A stretch of 64,000 bases of DNA from G964291335 sp964291335. GTDB lineage: Bacteria > Chloroflexota > Dehalococcoidia > Lucifugimonadales > UBA3495. The notes under the pieces were generated by a model. That model was not told where the DNA came from. It worked only from the letters and a program-made list of their open reading frames with translations, and ran no database searches. The stretch spans positions 62,001-126,000 of the forward strand of contig OZ219749.1 of NCBI GenBank assembly GCA_964291335.2, given 5' to 3'. A program made the position numbers and the translations under genes. This document shows, in pieces, positions 32,891 to 42,087 of this stretch. Every line of letters begins with the position of its first letter. Positions within the stretch are counted from its first letter, which is position 1.

Positions 32891-33886
32891 ATGCCTTCCA
32901 GTAACCATAGTACTTATGTTTACGTTGGCGCTGAAAGCAGCGGCCTGTACCGGCTGGTTCCCGGCTCGGATACCTGGGAAGAGCTGACCAACGGCCTGCC
33001 GGAAAATCCGGTGGTCCCCGGTCTGGCCATCCACCCCAGCAACCCGGAAATAATCTACGCCGGCACTCAGGACGGCCCCTACCGTAGCGCTGACCGGGGC
33101 GAGCATTGGGAAAGGCTGGACTACCCCCGCCTGGCCCCGCCAGTGTGGACTTTTCTGTTCCGCCCGCGCGACCCCGGGGTTATGTACGCCGGCACTGCGC
33201 CGGGCGAGCTTTATCGCAGCATCAACGGCGGCGATTCCTGGAGCCGGTTGAACTTTCCGTTGGGTTCCAACGAAGTAACTATGGCTTTCCCGACGCGGGT
33301 AATTGGCCTGACCGCCGACCCCAACCATCCCGATGAACTGTATGCCGCTCTGGAGGTAGCCGGAGTTGCGCGTTCCGCCGACGGCGGCGACAGTTGGGAA
33401 GAAATTACCGGCAGCCTGGCTCCCAGCGAGGATACCCTGGACTTGCACGGCGTTCAGTGCACCGCCGCATCGCCGCACACCGTGTTTATCACTACCCGGG
33501 TAGGCCCGTTCATCGGGCCGGAGCGGGGCAGCGAGTGGATTCCGGTAGATTTCGGCCGGTTTTCGGAGATTACCTATACCAGGGATTTACATGCGGCGCC
33601 CCACGACCCCAACATGCTTTATGTTTCCATCGGAGCGGCCGCTCGGAGCAGCCAGGGAGCTCTCTACCGCAGCCGGGATCTGTTCAAGACCTTTGAGCCG
33701 GTGGGCAGCGGCGTGGCGGCTGACAGCACAATGATGGCGGTTCGGGTTAACCCTCGGGAGCCGTCGCACGTGTTCTGCGCCGCCAGGGACGGCCAGGTGT
33801 TTGGCTCTTTAGACGACGGGGCTACCTGGACCAGTTACCCGTTGCCCGATAAGGCCAAAGAGATACGGGGTCTGGCAGCCGGTTAA
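32891..33886 (+). CDS. BNR/Ycf48-like beta-propeller protein (331 aa)
   Basis: Repeating units of the type YAGTQDGPYRSADRGEHWERL, YAGTAPGELYRSINGGDSWSRL, YAALEVAGVARSADGGDSWEEI, with the Asp-box SxDGGxxW, build a six- or seven-bladed propeller. No signal peptide, so it is cytoplasmic. Related proteins are often seen in environmental Chloroflexota but their role is unsettled. AAGGAGG lies 8 bases before ATG. A strong hairpin ends the unit. Confidence 0.75.
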   Translation: MPSSNHSTYVYVGAESSGLYRLVPGSDTWEELTNGLPENPVVPGLAIHPSNPEIIYAGTQDGPYRSADRGEHWERLDYPRLAPPVWTFLFRPRDPGVMYAGTAPGELYRSINGGDSWSRLNFPLGSNEVTMAFPTRVIGLTADPNHPDELYAALEVAGVARSADGGDSWEEITGSLAPSEDTLDLHGVQCTAASPHTVFITTRVGPFIGPERGSEWIPVDFGRFSEITYTRDLHAAPHDPNMLYVSIGAAARSSQGALYRSRDLFKTFEPVGSGVAADSTMMAVRVNPREPSHVFCAARDGQVFGSLDDGATWTSYPLPDKAKEIRGLAAG

Positions 33887-33922
33887 CCCGGCTGGCAAAG
33901 CGCCCTCCGGGAAAATCCTGGC

Positions 33923-33969
33923 AAACAGAAGGCAGGGACGGGTATTGAACCCGTCCCTGCCTTCTGTTT
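33923..33969. terminator. Bidirectional terminator, 21-bp perfect stem
   Basis: AAACAGAAGGCAGGGACGGGT (33923-33943) pairs fully with 33949-33969 around loop ATTGA. It lies between two convergent genes; AAACA/TGTTT ends give U-runs in both directions. Confidence 0.85.
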
Positions 33970-34029
33970 CTGCCGGTTCGGCTGACTGGAGAAACGGAGG
34001 GTTATACACTGGCAACAACTTTATTCGGG

Positions 34030-34620
34030 TTACTGCCCCCGGGTTCGGCTTTGCAGCAACTCGATGATTTCCTCTACCGAGGCTTGCTGCCAGGCTTCGG
34101 CCCGGTCCGCGGTGCGAGTTCGCCGTTCCCGGCCAAATTCCTGGTCGCTGATTTCCGGATTTTCGGCCCGGATAGCCCGCTCTATTTCCGCAATCTCCTG
34201 TTCCGCCACTGCCGGCCGCTCAATCCAATGACCAATGTAGCGGTGGTCAGCGGTGTAAAAAACGGCAGTAGGAATCGACATCCACTGCCCATCCTTCAGA
34301 AACTCGTTCATTATGTCATGGTGCTGATCCCGGGGGAAAACCCGCATTTCCCAGCCGGCCGCCTCGGCCATGCGCGCCAGCACTGGCAGGCCGCGCACCA
34401 CATCGCCGCACCAATCCTCGCCCAGCACCAGCATCCTGGCCGGCCCGTTCGGGTCAGCCGCCAGGTTTCGGAGAGATGCGGCATTTTCCGCCGTCACCTG
34501 AAAACCGCGGTAATAGCCATCCATCCGCTCCTTATTAACGTTTACCTGGGCCATATAGTCCGGGTAAGTAAATCCTTCGCTAAACCTTTGCGGAGTTACC
34601 ACACTGGTTTCACTGGCCAT
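34030..34620 (-). CDS. Thioredoxin-like protein, Thioredoxin_9 type (196 aa)
   Basis: LVLGEDWCGDVVRGLPVLARMAE and SIPTAVFYT match the Thioredoxin_9 family. The active site is WCGD: the resolving cysteine of CxxC is replaced, as is common in this family. It has no signal peptide. Lies downstream of the probable selenocysteine glutaredoxin on the same strand, which suggests a shared thiol-redox or peroxide role. TAA... stop region at 34030 faces the terminator. Confidence 0.75.
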   Translation of the reverse strand: MASETSVVTPQRFSEGFTYPDYMAQVNVNKERMDGYYRGFQVTAENAASLRNLAADPNGPARMLVLGEDWCGDVVRGLPVLARMAEAAGWEMRVFPRDQHHDIMNEFLKDGQWMSIPTAVFYTADHRYIGHWIERPAVAEQEIAEIERAIRAENPEISDQEFGRERRTRTADRAEAWQQASVEEIIELLQSRTRGQ

Positions 34621-34712
34621 TTTTCGCCTCCCGCCTGTTCAGATAATCCAACCTCGCCAACCGTGCAACGCCAGGGAACCAACGCAACGGCCGCCGGCCG
34701 TCAGCCAATCTC

Positions 34713-34928
34713 TCAACCATGGTGTCCCTCAAAGCCGATTTCCACCTGCCCGTCAGGGTACACGATAATCGGCACCGAGTCGCCGTAAAGCAGGGCTTCG
34801 TCCAGGGTATCCTGACTTTGGTCAACCCGCCTCTCTTCGTAAGCAATACCTTGCCGACGCCACGCGTCGCGCAGCCGATCCGAGGCCGGTCAAACGGTAA
34901 GAGTGTAAACCACCGGAATATCTGCCAT
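34713..34928 (-). CDS. Probable selenoprotein: glutaredoxin-like with UPAS active site (71 aa)
   Basis: From ATG 34928 (GGAGG upstream) the frame reads MADIPVVYTLTV, then TGA (34890-34892), then PASDRLRDAWRRQGIAYEERRVD and DSVPIIVYPDGQVEIGF to the final TGA at 34713. The two sides form one glutaredoxin fold: first strand VVYTLT, active-site loop, helix, and the cis-Pro region SVP. The TGA falls where glutaredoxins have the first catalytic Cys of CPxC/S, so selenocysteine is the natural reading. A SECIS-type hairpin follows. Alternative: a nonsense mutation, but the position would be a striking coincidence. Confidence 0.75.
34855..34869 (-). promoter_or_regulatory. Putative bacterial SECIS hairpin
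   Basis: In the mRNA, CGACGC-GUG-GCGUCG: a perfect 6-bp stem with a three-base loop containing GU, 26 bases from the UGA. This fits the known bacterial SECIS rules (short upper stem, G in the small apical loop, 16-37 bases from UGA). Confidence 0.6.
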
Positions 34929-35063
34929 GAACCCTCCAGGCGCATTTTGATACTAAACCCGGTACGAACATCGTTCATTCTACAATGGCCCGGGCCTGCC
35001 TGTCATCCGGGGGCGCTTTAGGCATTCCCAACACCCGTTGGGAATACCCCCGGCCGGGTTCCC

Positions 35064-35092
35064 TTGACACCCCCATAGGCCAATGCTACAAT
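35064..35092 (+). promoter_or_regulatory. Sigma-70 promoter for citrate synthase
   Basis: TTGACA (35064-35069), 17-base spacer, TACAAT (35087-35092), about 145 bases before the gltA-type start. No other gene intervenes. Confidence 0.75.
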
Positions 35093-35236
35093 CCGGGCAA
35101 AATAGCCTGCGCTTTTCTATGCCATTTTTCGCAGCCCATGCTGCGCCGCAAGCTCTGAAATACCGCGCTTTTCCGGGTCAAGAGACCTCTGAACCCCGAT
35201 GAAAAAGCAAGCAATACCTGTGTAGGAGGTTGGCCG

Positions 35237-36370
35237 ATGGCCCCGGAGATACGGAAAGGACTCAAGGATGTTTACCTGGATACTACGGTATCCAGCTTTA
35301 TTGATGGCGAGGCCGGCAAACTCCTCTATCGCGGCTACAACATCCACGACCTGGCGGAAAAATCCACTTTCGAAGAAGTTATTTATTTGCTGCTCTTTGG
35401 CCGGTTGCCCGGCAAGCAGGAACTGGCCGACTTCGATGCCCAGCTGCGGGCCAACCGACGCATTCCGGACGAGGTTATCCAGGTGCTGGAGCTGGTTAAA
35501 GAAAGCCACCCGATGGACGCCTTGCGCACCGGCATTTCGGCCCTTTCCGCTTTTGACCCGGAGGTTGCCGATAACTCTGTAGCGGCTACTATCCGCAAGG
35601 GTATTCGGATGACGGCCATGGGCCCCACCATCGTGGCCGCGCATCATCGCCTGCGGCAGGGCCTGGAGCCGGTGGCCCCTAATCCGGACCTTAACCACGC
35701 GGGCAATTTTCTCTATATGTTGTTTAATGAAATACCCGAAGAGGAAACCACCCGTTTGCTGGATGTGGACTTTATCCTCCATGCCGAACATGGCGCCAAC
35801 GCTTCTGCCTTCGGCGCCCGGGTTACCGCCTCCACCATCTCTGACCTGCATTCCGCAGTGGTTACCGGCGTGGGTACGCTGAAGGGCCCGGCCCACGGCG
35901 GCGCCGCTGAAGAAGTGATGAAGATGGCTCTGGACATTGGTCAGCCGGAGAATGCCGCAGAGTATTGCCGCAACATTCTGGACAATGGCGGGCGGATTAT
36001 GGGCTTCGGCCACCGGGTTTACCGGGCCGAAGACCCCCGGGCGCGCCATTTGCGGGAACGAGCCAGAGCGCTCAGCGAAAAAATGGGCCAGCCTCATTGG
36101 TTCCAGATATTAACTTACGTGGAAGAAGAAGCCATGGTGCCCTATCGTTCCCGCGGCATCTTCGTCAATGTGGACTTTTTCGCCGGTTGTATCTATTACC
36201 TGCTGGGCATTACCGACGACCTGTTCATCTCCATCTTTGCTCTGGGGCGCATTCCCGGCTGGACTTTGCAATGTGTGGAGCAATTTGAGGACAATATCCT
36301 GATTCGTCCGCTATTGGAATATACCGGCGATATGGATTTGGAGTACGTGCCAATAGAACAGCGCGCCTGA
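35237..36370 (+). CDS. gltA: Citrate synthase (377 aa)
   Basis: Condenses acetyl-CoA with oxaloacetate. Starts KGLKDVYLDTTVSSFIDGEAGKLLYRGY, typical of type II bacterial citrate and 2-methylcitrate synthases. Catalytic residues are visible: His in GPAHGGA (~218), His in GFGHRVY (~256), Asp in NVDFFAG (~312). Start ATG follows AGGAGGTTGGCCG. A 2-methylcitrate role cannot be ruled out, more so because an MmgE/PrpD gene lies 9 kb away. Own promoter upstream, terminator downstream. Confidence 0.9.
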   Translation: MAPEIRKGLKDVYLDTTVSSFIDGEAGKLLYRGYNIHDLAEKSTFEEVIYLLLFGRLPGKQELADFDAQLRANRRIPDEVIQVLELVKESHPMDALRTGISALSAFDPEVADNSVAATIRKGIRMTAMGPTIVAAHHRLRQGLEPVAPNPDLNHAGNFLYMLFNEIPEEETTRLLDVDFILHAEHGANASAFGARVTASTISDLHSAVVTGVGTLKGPAHGGAAEEVMKMALDIGQPENAAEYCRNILDNGGRIMGFGHRVYRAEDPRARHLRERARALSEKMGQPHWFQILTYVEEEAMVPYRSRGIFVNVDFFAGCIYYLLGITDDLFISIFALGRIPGWTLQCVEQFEDNILIRPLLEYTGDMDLEYVPIEQRA

Positions 36371-36416
36371 TTCGAGAGCGCGCAAGGGGCGCCAGGGAAG
36401 GTTAATTGGAGCGAGC

Positions 36417-36440
36417 AGGGCGGGTTAACCAACCCGCCCT
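36417..36440 (+). terminator. Terminator after citrate synthase
   Basis: AGGGCGGGTT-AACC-AACCCGCCCT, 10-bp stem followed by TGCGTT, 47 bases past the stop. Confidence 0.6.
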
Positions 36441-36486
36441 TGCGTTCAGCGAGGCCAGTGATGCTCATTTCCCGGTAAATTGGTTC

Positions 36487-37818
36487 ATGACCGCTGAAGA
36501 GGACATCCGCCGTCGAATTGCCCGGCATGGCCCGATTACCTGGGCCGAGTTCATGGACCTCGCTTTGTATGGGGCCGGCGGCGGCTACTACGCCAGCCCC
36601 CAGTTGGAAGAAGGGCCCTGGGGGCCTGCCGGCGATTACTATACCTCACCGCTGACCCACCCGGCCTTTGGCGCCCTGCTGTCCGTCCAACTCTACCAGT
36701 GCTGGCAATTGCTCGGTTGTCCCAATCCCTTTTACGTGGTTGAGCCGGGCGCCGGCAACGGGTTGCTTTGCCGCGATATTCTGACTGCCGCCCAGCATTT
36801 GCCCGAGGGATTCATCCGCAATCTTCGCTACCTGTGCGTTGATTTGTGGCGTCCGGGAGAGCCGCTGGAGCGGGGTTTACTCAATGCTGAACGTATCGTA
36901 TCCAGAGGGTTGCCCTTGCGCGGGGTGTACGGCTGCGTCCTGTCCAATGAGTTGCTGGATGCTTTTCCGGTGCACCAGGTCCGCCAGGAAAGGGGCCGAT
37001 TGCGGGAAGTGTTCGTTGCTGTAGCCCAGGCTCCTCCCCTTCGCGCCGGCGTTTCCAACGCAACCGGCCCAACCCGGGTAAAGGGGCAAGAACGACCGCT
37101 TCCCCTGGTTACCCAGCTGGACGAACCCAGCACTCCGGAACTGGCGGCGCGTCTTTCCCGGGTGGGTATCAGCCTGGCCGAGGGGCAAACGGCGGAAATC
37201 AACCTGGGCCTGGAGGAGTGGTCGGCAGCAGTGGCAGAGTGTTTAACCGCCGGTTTCGTTCTGACCATCGATTACGGGCAAACCGCAGAGGAGCTATATT
37301 CGGCGGAACTGCGACCTCGCGGCGCCCTGACTACTTTCTACCGGCACGTCCAGACCGATGCGCCCCTGCTTCGTATCGGCCAACAGGACATCACCGCCCA
37401 GGTGGACTTTACTTCGTTAGTCAATGCTGGCCGAAAGGCTGGTCTGGAGCCTTTGGGTTACACCTTGCAGCGGCGTTTCCTGGAAAACCTGGGCATTCAC
37501 CGGTTACGCCGCCGGCCAAGCGCCGGCCGTCCTCAACTCACTGCCGGAAAAAGCGCCTCGGCTGAATTGTCCGGCATCTCCGCCCTGGTCAGACCGGGAG
37601 GGCTGGGCGGGTTCAAGGTATTGGTTCAAGGCAAACGGGTGGGTCAGCCAGTCTTGTGGGGACTGGAACACTGCCCGGAAGCAGTGAATCTGGTGGAATT
37701 ATTGCCGGAGCCCCGCTTGACCGAACAGCACCTTTCCTTGCCGGCCGGCTGGCCCAGCGGAGACGAGCCGGAGTTCATCCTCGAATGGCTGGGAGTAGAA
37801 CCCTTTCCTGGCAGTTGA
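36487..37818 (+). CDS. MidA/NDUFAF7-family SAM-dependent methyltransferase
   Basis: Start at MTAEEDIRRRIARHGPITWAEFM is typical of this family; an ATG-like start 81 bases earlier is in the terminator region. Motifs: ALYGAGGGYYAS, DYYTSPLTHPAFGALLS, VVEPGAGNGLL (SAM-binding), CVLSNELLDAFPVHQV, and LTIDYGQTAEELYS. Eukaryotic members methylate an arginine in complex I; the bacterial target is unknown. 443 residues, with a longer C-terminal part than usual. Confidence 0.8.
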   Translation: MTAEEDIRRRIARHGPITWAEFMDLALYGAGGGYYASPQLEEGPWGPAGDYYTSPLTHPAFGALLSVQLYQCWQLLGCPNPFYVVEPGAGNGLLCRDILTAAQHLPEGFIRNLRYLCVDLWRPGEPLERGLLNAERIVSRGLPLRGVYGCVLSNELLDAFPVHQVRQERGRLREVFVAVAQAPPLRAGVSNATGPTRVKGQERPLPLVTQLDEPSTPELAARLSRVGISLAEGQTAEINLGLEEWSAAVAECLTAGFVLTIDYGQTAEELYSAELRPRGALTTFYRHVQTDAPLLRIGQQDITAQVDFTSLVNAGRKAGLEPLGYTLQRRFLENLGIHRLRRRPSAGRPQLTAGKSASAELSGISALVRPGGLGGFKVLVQGKRVGQPVLWGLEHCPEAVNLVELLPEPRLTEQHLSLPAGWPSGDEPEFILEWLGVEPFPGS

Positions 37819-37943
37819 CAATGACCCAAGGCGCTGTTCTGGGTAGAATCGGTAAAGAAGACCCTTGGCAGGTTTTCCCGCCGCTCCGGTAAACTACCCA
37901 GTGATGCCGTTTTGAGGCAGACAAAGGAGGCAACCAGGCCAAT

Positions 37944-38489
37944 ATGTTGCAAAGAATGATGGGTGCTGCGTTCTTCAACGTCCACACTTACGAGGATATC
38001 GAGCGCGACGAGAACGCTATGGGTCAAGCCATCAGCGTGGTGCTGCTGGTTACCGTTTGCGGCATCATCGGGGGCCTGCTCGGGGATTTTCTTTCCGGCG
38101 AAGTATCCATCTTTGGAATACTGACCGGCGTCGTGGGCGGGTTGTTCTTCGGCATCGTCCGCTGGGCGCTATGGGTTACGGTTCTGCTGCTGGTCGGGGG
38201 AAATCTGCTGCGTACCAGCGGCACCCGAACCAGTTGGTCAGAAATGGGCCGAGTGCTGGGTTTTGCCTACACGCCGGGCATTTTGTCCATACTATCCTGG
38301 GTTCCGTTCATCGGCGGGCTGTTTTCCATTATCGGTTTTGTCTGGACGCTGACGGCTGCGACTATAGGTATCCGCCAGGCGCTGGACTTTCAGAACACTC
38401 GCCGGGCGGTTCTGGTGGTTCTGGTATCCGGCGTTATCGGCTTCATCCCCTGGATTATCATTTGGGCTGTGCAGGAGTGGTTGCTCTGA
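37944..38489 (+). CDS. Yip1-family membrane protein (181 aa)
   Basis: Five hydrophobic helices: about residues 28-48, 57-80, 83-94, 110-135 and 150-178. Motif FAYTPGILSIL in the fourth region is the Yip1 mark. Charged N-terminus (YEDIERDENAMGQA). Role in bacteria unknown. AAAGGAGGCAACCAGGCCAAT precedes the ATG. Confidence 0.75.
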   Translation: MLQRMMGAAFFNVHTYEDIERDENAMGQAISVVLLVTVCGIIGGLLGDFLSGEVSIFGILTGVVGGLFFGIVRWALWVTVLLLVGGNLLRTSGTRTSWSEMGRVLGFAYTPGILSILSWVPFIGGLFSIIGFVWTLTAATIGIRQALDFQNTRRAVLVVLVSGVIGFIPWIIIWAVQEWLL

Positions 38490-38590
38490 TTAGTCCCGGA
38501 AATTCTTCTGCGCCAGAGCGCTGAACGTGGGCATATAAAGCGCCTGTGCTGCCGGCAAGCAAGCAACCAGCTGTACCACAAACCGGCGAC

Positions 38591-39781
38591 CTACAGCAAG
38601 TCCCGAATGCGGTCCAGGATGCGGTGGCTCACCTCGTATTTGGTTAACAGAGGCAACTCCTCCACCCGCAAATCACGGTCAATCAGCGCCACCTTATTGG
38701 TATCGGCGCCAAAACCGCTGTTGGCGTCAGTAATGTCGTTAGCCACAATCAGATCCAGGGATTTGCGCCGCACTTTATCCGCCGCATTCAGCGTCAGGTT
38801 TTCGCTTTCTGCGGCAAACCCTACCCGCACAAAGTCGCCTTCAGCCATTGCCAGAATATCGGTAGTCTTCACCAACTCCAGCGCCAGTTCAGCGTCAGCT
38901 TTCTTGATTTTCTGCTCTGCCGCCGCTGCCGGACGGTAATCGGCTACCGCCGCCGCCATAATCAGCGCATCGGCCCCGGCCACTTCACGGAAGACCGCAT
39001 CGGCCATCTGCTGGGCCGTTTGCACCCCGATTACTTCCACCAGGGGCGGGGCCGGCAGGCCGGTAGGAGCAGTAACCAGCACTGCCCTGGCCCCCCGATC
39101 CCGCGCCGCCTCGGCCAGGGCATAGCCCATCTTGCCGGAGGAAAGGTTGGTGATTACCCGCACCGGGTCGATCGGCTCCTGCGTGCCGCCGGCGCTGACG
39201 ACAACCTTCCGCCCGGCCAGGTCTCCCTGGCGTCCCAGGGCAGCGGCAATATGCCCCAGCAACTCAACCGGCTCCAGCAGGCGGCCCATACCCATCAGCC
39301 CCGAAGCCAGCCGCCCGGTCCCCGGGCCGGCAATGGCCGTCCCGCGCCGACGCAACCGTTCCAGGTTTTCCCGGGTCGCCGGGTGGTCAAACATAGCAGC
39401 ATCCATAGCCGGGGCCACCAGCAGGGGGGCGGCGCTGGCGATAACCGTAGTTGTCAGCGGGTCGTCAGCCAAACCCAGGGCCAGCTTGGCGATGCAGTGA
39501 ACCGTGGCCGGCGCCACCACGATGATGTCAGCCCGGCGGGCCAGGGCCACATGCTCGTTGGCAAATTCTGCGCCAACATCATAAGCATCGGTAACCACTT
39601 CCCGGTGGGTAATACTGCGGAAGGACAGGGGGGTAACGAACCTGGTGGCCCCATAGCTCATTATCACATCCACCCCGGCGCCCGCCTGCACCAGCTTGCT
39701 GGCCAGGTCCACAGCCTTATAGGCCGCAACGCTGCCGGTAACCCCCAGCACAACCTGTTTTCCGGTCAACGGGCCGCCCAT
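38591..39781 (-). CDS. coaBC: Bifunctional phosphopantothenoylcysteine decarboxylase/phosphopantothenate-cysteine ligase
   Basis: Two coenzyme A steps in one 396-residue protein. The flavin-dependent CoaC half has TGSVAAYKAVDLASKL, NEHVALARRADIIVVAPAT with the catalytic His, and PAMDAAMFDHP. The CoaB half starts near residue 190 with VVVSAGGTQEPIDPVRVITNLSSGKMG, and has IKKADAELALELVKTTDILA and the C-terminal FGADTNKVALID. GAGG precedes the ATG. Runs beside coaX, which makes the earlier CoA intermediate. Confidence 0.92.
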   Translation of the reverse strand: MGGPLTGKQVVLGVTGSVAAYKAVDLASKLVQAGAGVDVIMSYGATRFVTPLSFRSITHREVVTDAYDVGAEFANEHVALARRADIIVVAPATVHCIAKLALGLADDPLTTTVIASAAPLLVAPAMDAAMFDHPATRENLERLRRRGTAIAGPGTGRLASGLMGMGRLLEPVELLGHIAAALGRQGDLAGRKVVVSAGGTQEPIDPVRVITNLSSGKMGYALAEAARDRGARAVLVTAPTGLPAPPLVEVIGVQTAQQMADAVFREVAGADALIMAAAVADYRPAAAAEQKIKKADAELALELVKTTDILAMAEGDFVRVGFAAESENLTLNAADKVRRKSLDLIVANDITDANSGFGADTNKVALIDRDLRVEELPLLTKYEVSHRILDRIRDLL

Positions 39782-39855
39782 TTTTCCTCCTTGATGTATG
39801 CCAGCTTGGATAACCGATTACGGGGTGCGTTCCGGGTTAGTGGTTCCCGATAAGG

Positions 39856-40635
39856 TTATTTCGGCATTCTGTCCTGGTTCAGGCCGTAGATTAACCGAAG
39901 GCCCTCAAGGGTCAGGTTCTGATTAATATCGTCAAAGACCGGGGTATGGTCAACAATAACCGGCGCCAGGCCGCCGGTGCCGATAACCTGAGCGTCCTGA
40001 CCAATTTCACCCTTTATCTGCCCGACCATGCCGGTTACCAGGGCAGCGTAACCGTACACCAGGCCCGACTGAAGGGCGTTAACCGTGTTCCGGCCCACTA
40101 CCGACCTGGGGGCTGCCAGTTCCACCCGTCTTAACTGGGAAGCGTTGAAGAACAAGGCGTCAGCAGCCAGGCTGATACCGGGCGCTATGGCGCCGCCCAG
40201 GTATTCGCCCTGCCGGTTTATCACATCGAAGACCGTGGCCGTGCCCAGGTCAACTATAATCAACGGAGGAGCGTAAAGCTGGATGGCCGCTACCGCATCG
40301 GCGATACGGTCGGCCCCCACATCCCGGGGGTTATCGTAGAGAATGCGCAAGCCGGTACGTACGCCGGCCGAAACGGTAAGGGGGGCCAGCTTGAAAAAGG
40401 TATGACAAAGCTCGGTAAAGACTGCGGTGAGGGGCGGTACGCCGCTGCAAATGCAGGCCGCAGTGATGCGGGACAGCTCGATCTGCCGCAGGTTAAGCAG
40501 GCTCACCAACTGCAAACCATACTCATCGGCCAGACGGCGGGAGTTGGTGGAAAGACGGAAGGTAGCAACCAGTTCGTCCCCGTCGAAAACGCCCAGGGTA
40601 ACCACCGTGTTGCCAATATCAATGGTCAGCAGCAT
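39856..40635 (-). CDS. coaX: Type III pantothenate kinase
   Basis: First enzyme of CoA synthesis, a 259-residue ASKHA-fold kinase. DIGNTVVTLGVF is the ATP-binding phosphate-1 motif, GADRIADAVAA the pantothenate region, and IVDLGTATVFDVI the phosphate-2 motif. Start at the MLLTIDIGNT Met because the family begins there; the 21 codons upstream look non-coding. 74 bases separate it from coaBC, so the pair likely forms one transcript. Confidence 0.9.
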   Translation of the reverse strand: MLLTIDIGNTVVTLGVFDGDELVATFRLSTNSRRLADEYGLQLVSLLNLRQIELSRITAACICSGVPPLTAVFTELCHTFFKLAPLTVSAGVRTGLRILYDNPRDVGADRIADAVAAIQLYAPPLIIVDLGTATVFDVINRQGEYLGGAIAPGISLAADALFFNASQLRRVELAAPRSVVGRNTVNALQSGLVYGYAALVTGMVGQIKGEIGQDAQVIGTGGLAPVIVDHTPVFDDINQNLTLEGLRLIYGLNQDRMPK

Positions 40636-40721
40636 GGGCCAATTATACTCCAACCAGGCTGGCCGGAACATGCTGGACGATTCACGCAAACGATCCATGA
40701 CCGGAAGCCGCAGTCACCAGG

Positions 40722-40751
40722 TTGACAGCCCTTTTCTTAACTGGCTACCAT
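40722..40751 (+). promoter_or_regulatory. Promoter for the pentapeptide/TIR gene
   Basis: TTGACA (40722-40727), 18 bases, TACCAT (40746-40751), 61 bases before the ATG at 40813. Confidence 0.6.
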
Positions 40752-40812
40752 AGCGATGGCTTTGGGAGCCGCCCCAGCCGGTAATTCAGTATGGCAGCGC
40801 AGAGGTAGAACT

Positions 40813-42087
40813 ATGGCCAATATGGAACAGGTGCAGATTGTCCGACAGGGACGGGACGCGGTGGCCCGGTGGCGCGAAGACCACCCCGGCGAATTCCTTG
40901 ACCTGAACGCTTGCTATATGAGCCATACCAGAATCCCGCTGGTGAATTTGAGCGGCGCTGACCTGCGCAATGCCGACTTGATGGGGGCCATGCTGCGGCG
41001 GGCCGACCTGTCCGATTGCCGCCTTAATCCAGTGCATCTTTACCGGGCCGACCTGCGGGAGGCGAAATTTACCGCCTCGTTGCTGAACGGAGCCAATTTG
41101 CGGGGAGCCGATTGTCGGCAGGCCGATTTCTCGAACACGGATATGGACCGGGTAATTCTGTCCGACGCCAATCTATCCGGAGCCAATTTGCGGGGAGCCA
41201 ACCTGTCCCGGGCCAACCTGGACCGGGCAGACCTCAGCAACGCCGACCTGACCGGGGCAATCCTGAACGGGGCCGCCCTGACCCGCACCAACCTGACCAA
41301 TGCCGTTCTGGTGGAAAGCGACTTTTACGAAACGGCGCTAAACACTGCTGTGGTGGCTGGCGCCGACTTTACCGGCAGCACCATGGGCTATACCGTATTT
41401 CAGAACTGCAATCTCAGCGTGGCCGCCGGGCTGGATGCCGTACGGCACGATGCCCCCAGCACCGTCGGCGTTGATACCCTCTTCCGTTCCGGCGGCGCCA
41501 TACCCGACTCCTTTCTGACCGGAGCCGGTACGCCAGGTTCTTTAGCCGAGTTCCAGAAGTCGCTGGTTAACGGCCCGGCCCTTTCCGGAGATTATTTCAT
41601 TGCCTGCGCCGCCGCGGACACGCCAACAGCGGTTCAGTTGCAGAATGACTTGCGCGCCAACGGGGCCCGCTGCTGGATCTTCCCGGAGAATGCCCGCGGC
41701 AGCGCTTTGGTGGACCGCCGCAGCACGTCGGAAGAGGAGGAAATTGAGCGGTGGATTCGCCACTACGACAAGCTGATTGTGCTATGCACTGCCCAGGCAT
41801 TCGGCAGCGAAACCCTCCGAAACGATATTGTCGCCGCCAGAGATTTACAGGCGAGCCGGGATGAATGGGTGCTGTTCCTGGTGGCTCAGGACGGGTTCAT
41901 GAACTCGCCCCGGGATCGTTACGCCAGGGGCTTGAGCGCCGAACACCGGGTTTTTGACCTGCCCGAGCCGGTCGCCAACCCGGACGCCTACCAGCAGGCG
42001 GTGGCCGACCTTGCCGCTGCCTTGAAGGAGACCCACCCGGCCAGCGCCGGAGCGCCAGTACGAAGCGGCGGCAGTATGCAACTGTGA
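40813..42087 (+). CDS. Pentapeptide-repeat protein with C-terminal TIR domain (424 aa)
   Basis: GAGGTAGAACT places the start at 40813. Residues ~40-215 are A(D/N)LxxA pentapeptide repeats (SGADLRNADLMGAMLRRADL ... GANLRGANLSRANLDRADLSNADL), forming a right-handed four-sided helix. From ~residue 255 comes a TIR-like domain: DYFIACAAADTPTAVQLQNDLRANGARCWIFPENA, then SEEEEIERWIRHYDKLIVLC and EWVLFLVAQDG. TIR domains of bacteria are often NAD-consuming effectors; which glutamate would be catalytic here is not certain. Own promoter; monocistronic. Confidence 0.7.
   Translation: MANMEQVQIVRQGRDAVARWREDHPGEFLDLNACYMSHTRIPLVNLSGADLRNADLMGAMLRRADLSDCRLNPVHLYRADLREAKFTASLLNGANLRGADCRQADFSNTDMDRVILSDANLSGANLRGANLSRANLDRADLSNADLTGAILNGAALTRTNLTNAVLVESDFYETALNTAVVAGADFTGSTMGYTVFQNCNLSVAAGLDAVRHDAPSTVGVDTLFRSGGAIPDSFLTGAGTPGSLAEFQKSLVNGPALSGDYFIACAAADTPTAVQLQNDLRANGARCWIFPENARGSALVDRRSTSEEEEIERWIRHYDKLIVLCTAQAFGSETLRNDIVAARDLQASRDEWVLFLVAQDGFMNSPRDRYARGLSAEHRVFDLPEPVANPDAYQQAVADLAAALKETHPASAGAPVRSGGSMQL

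Noticed and set aside
34610..34978. 122-codon frame over the selenoprotein region
   Set aside because: It is out of frame with the glutaredoxin and has no family or ribosome site.
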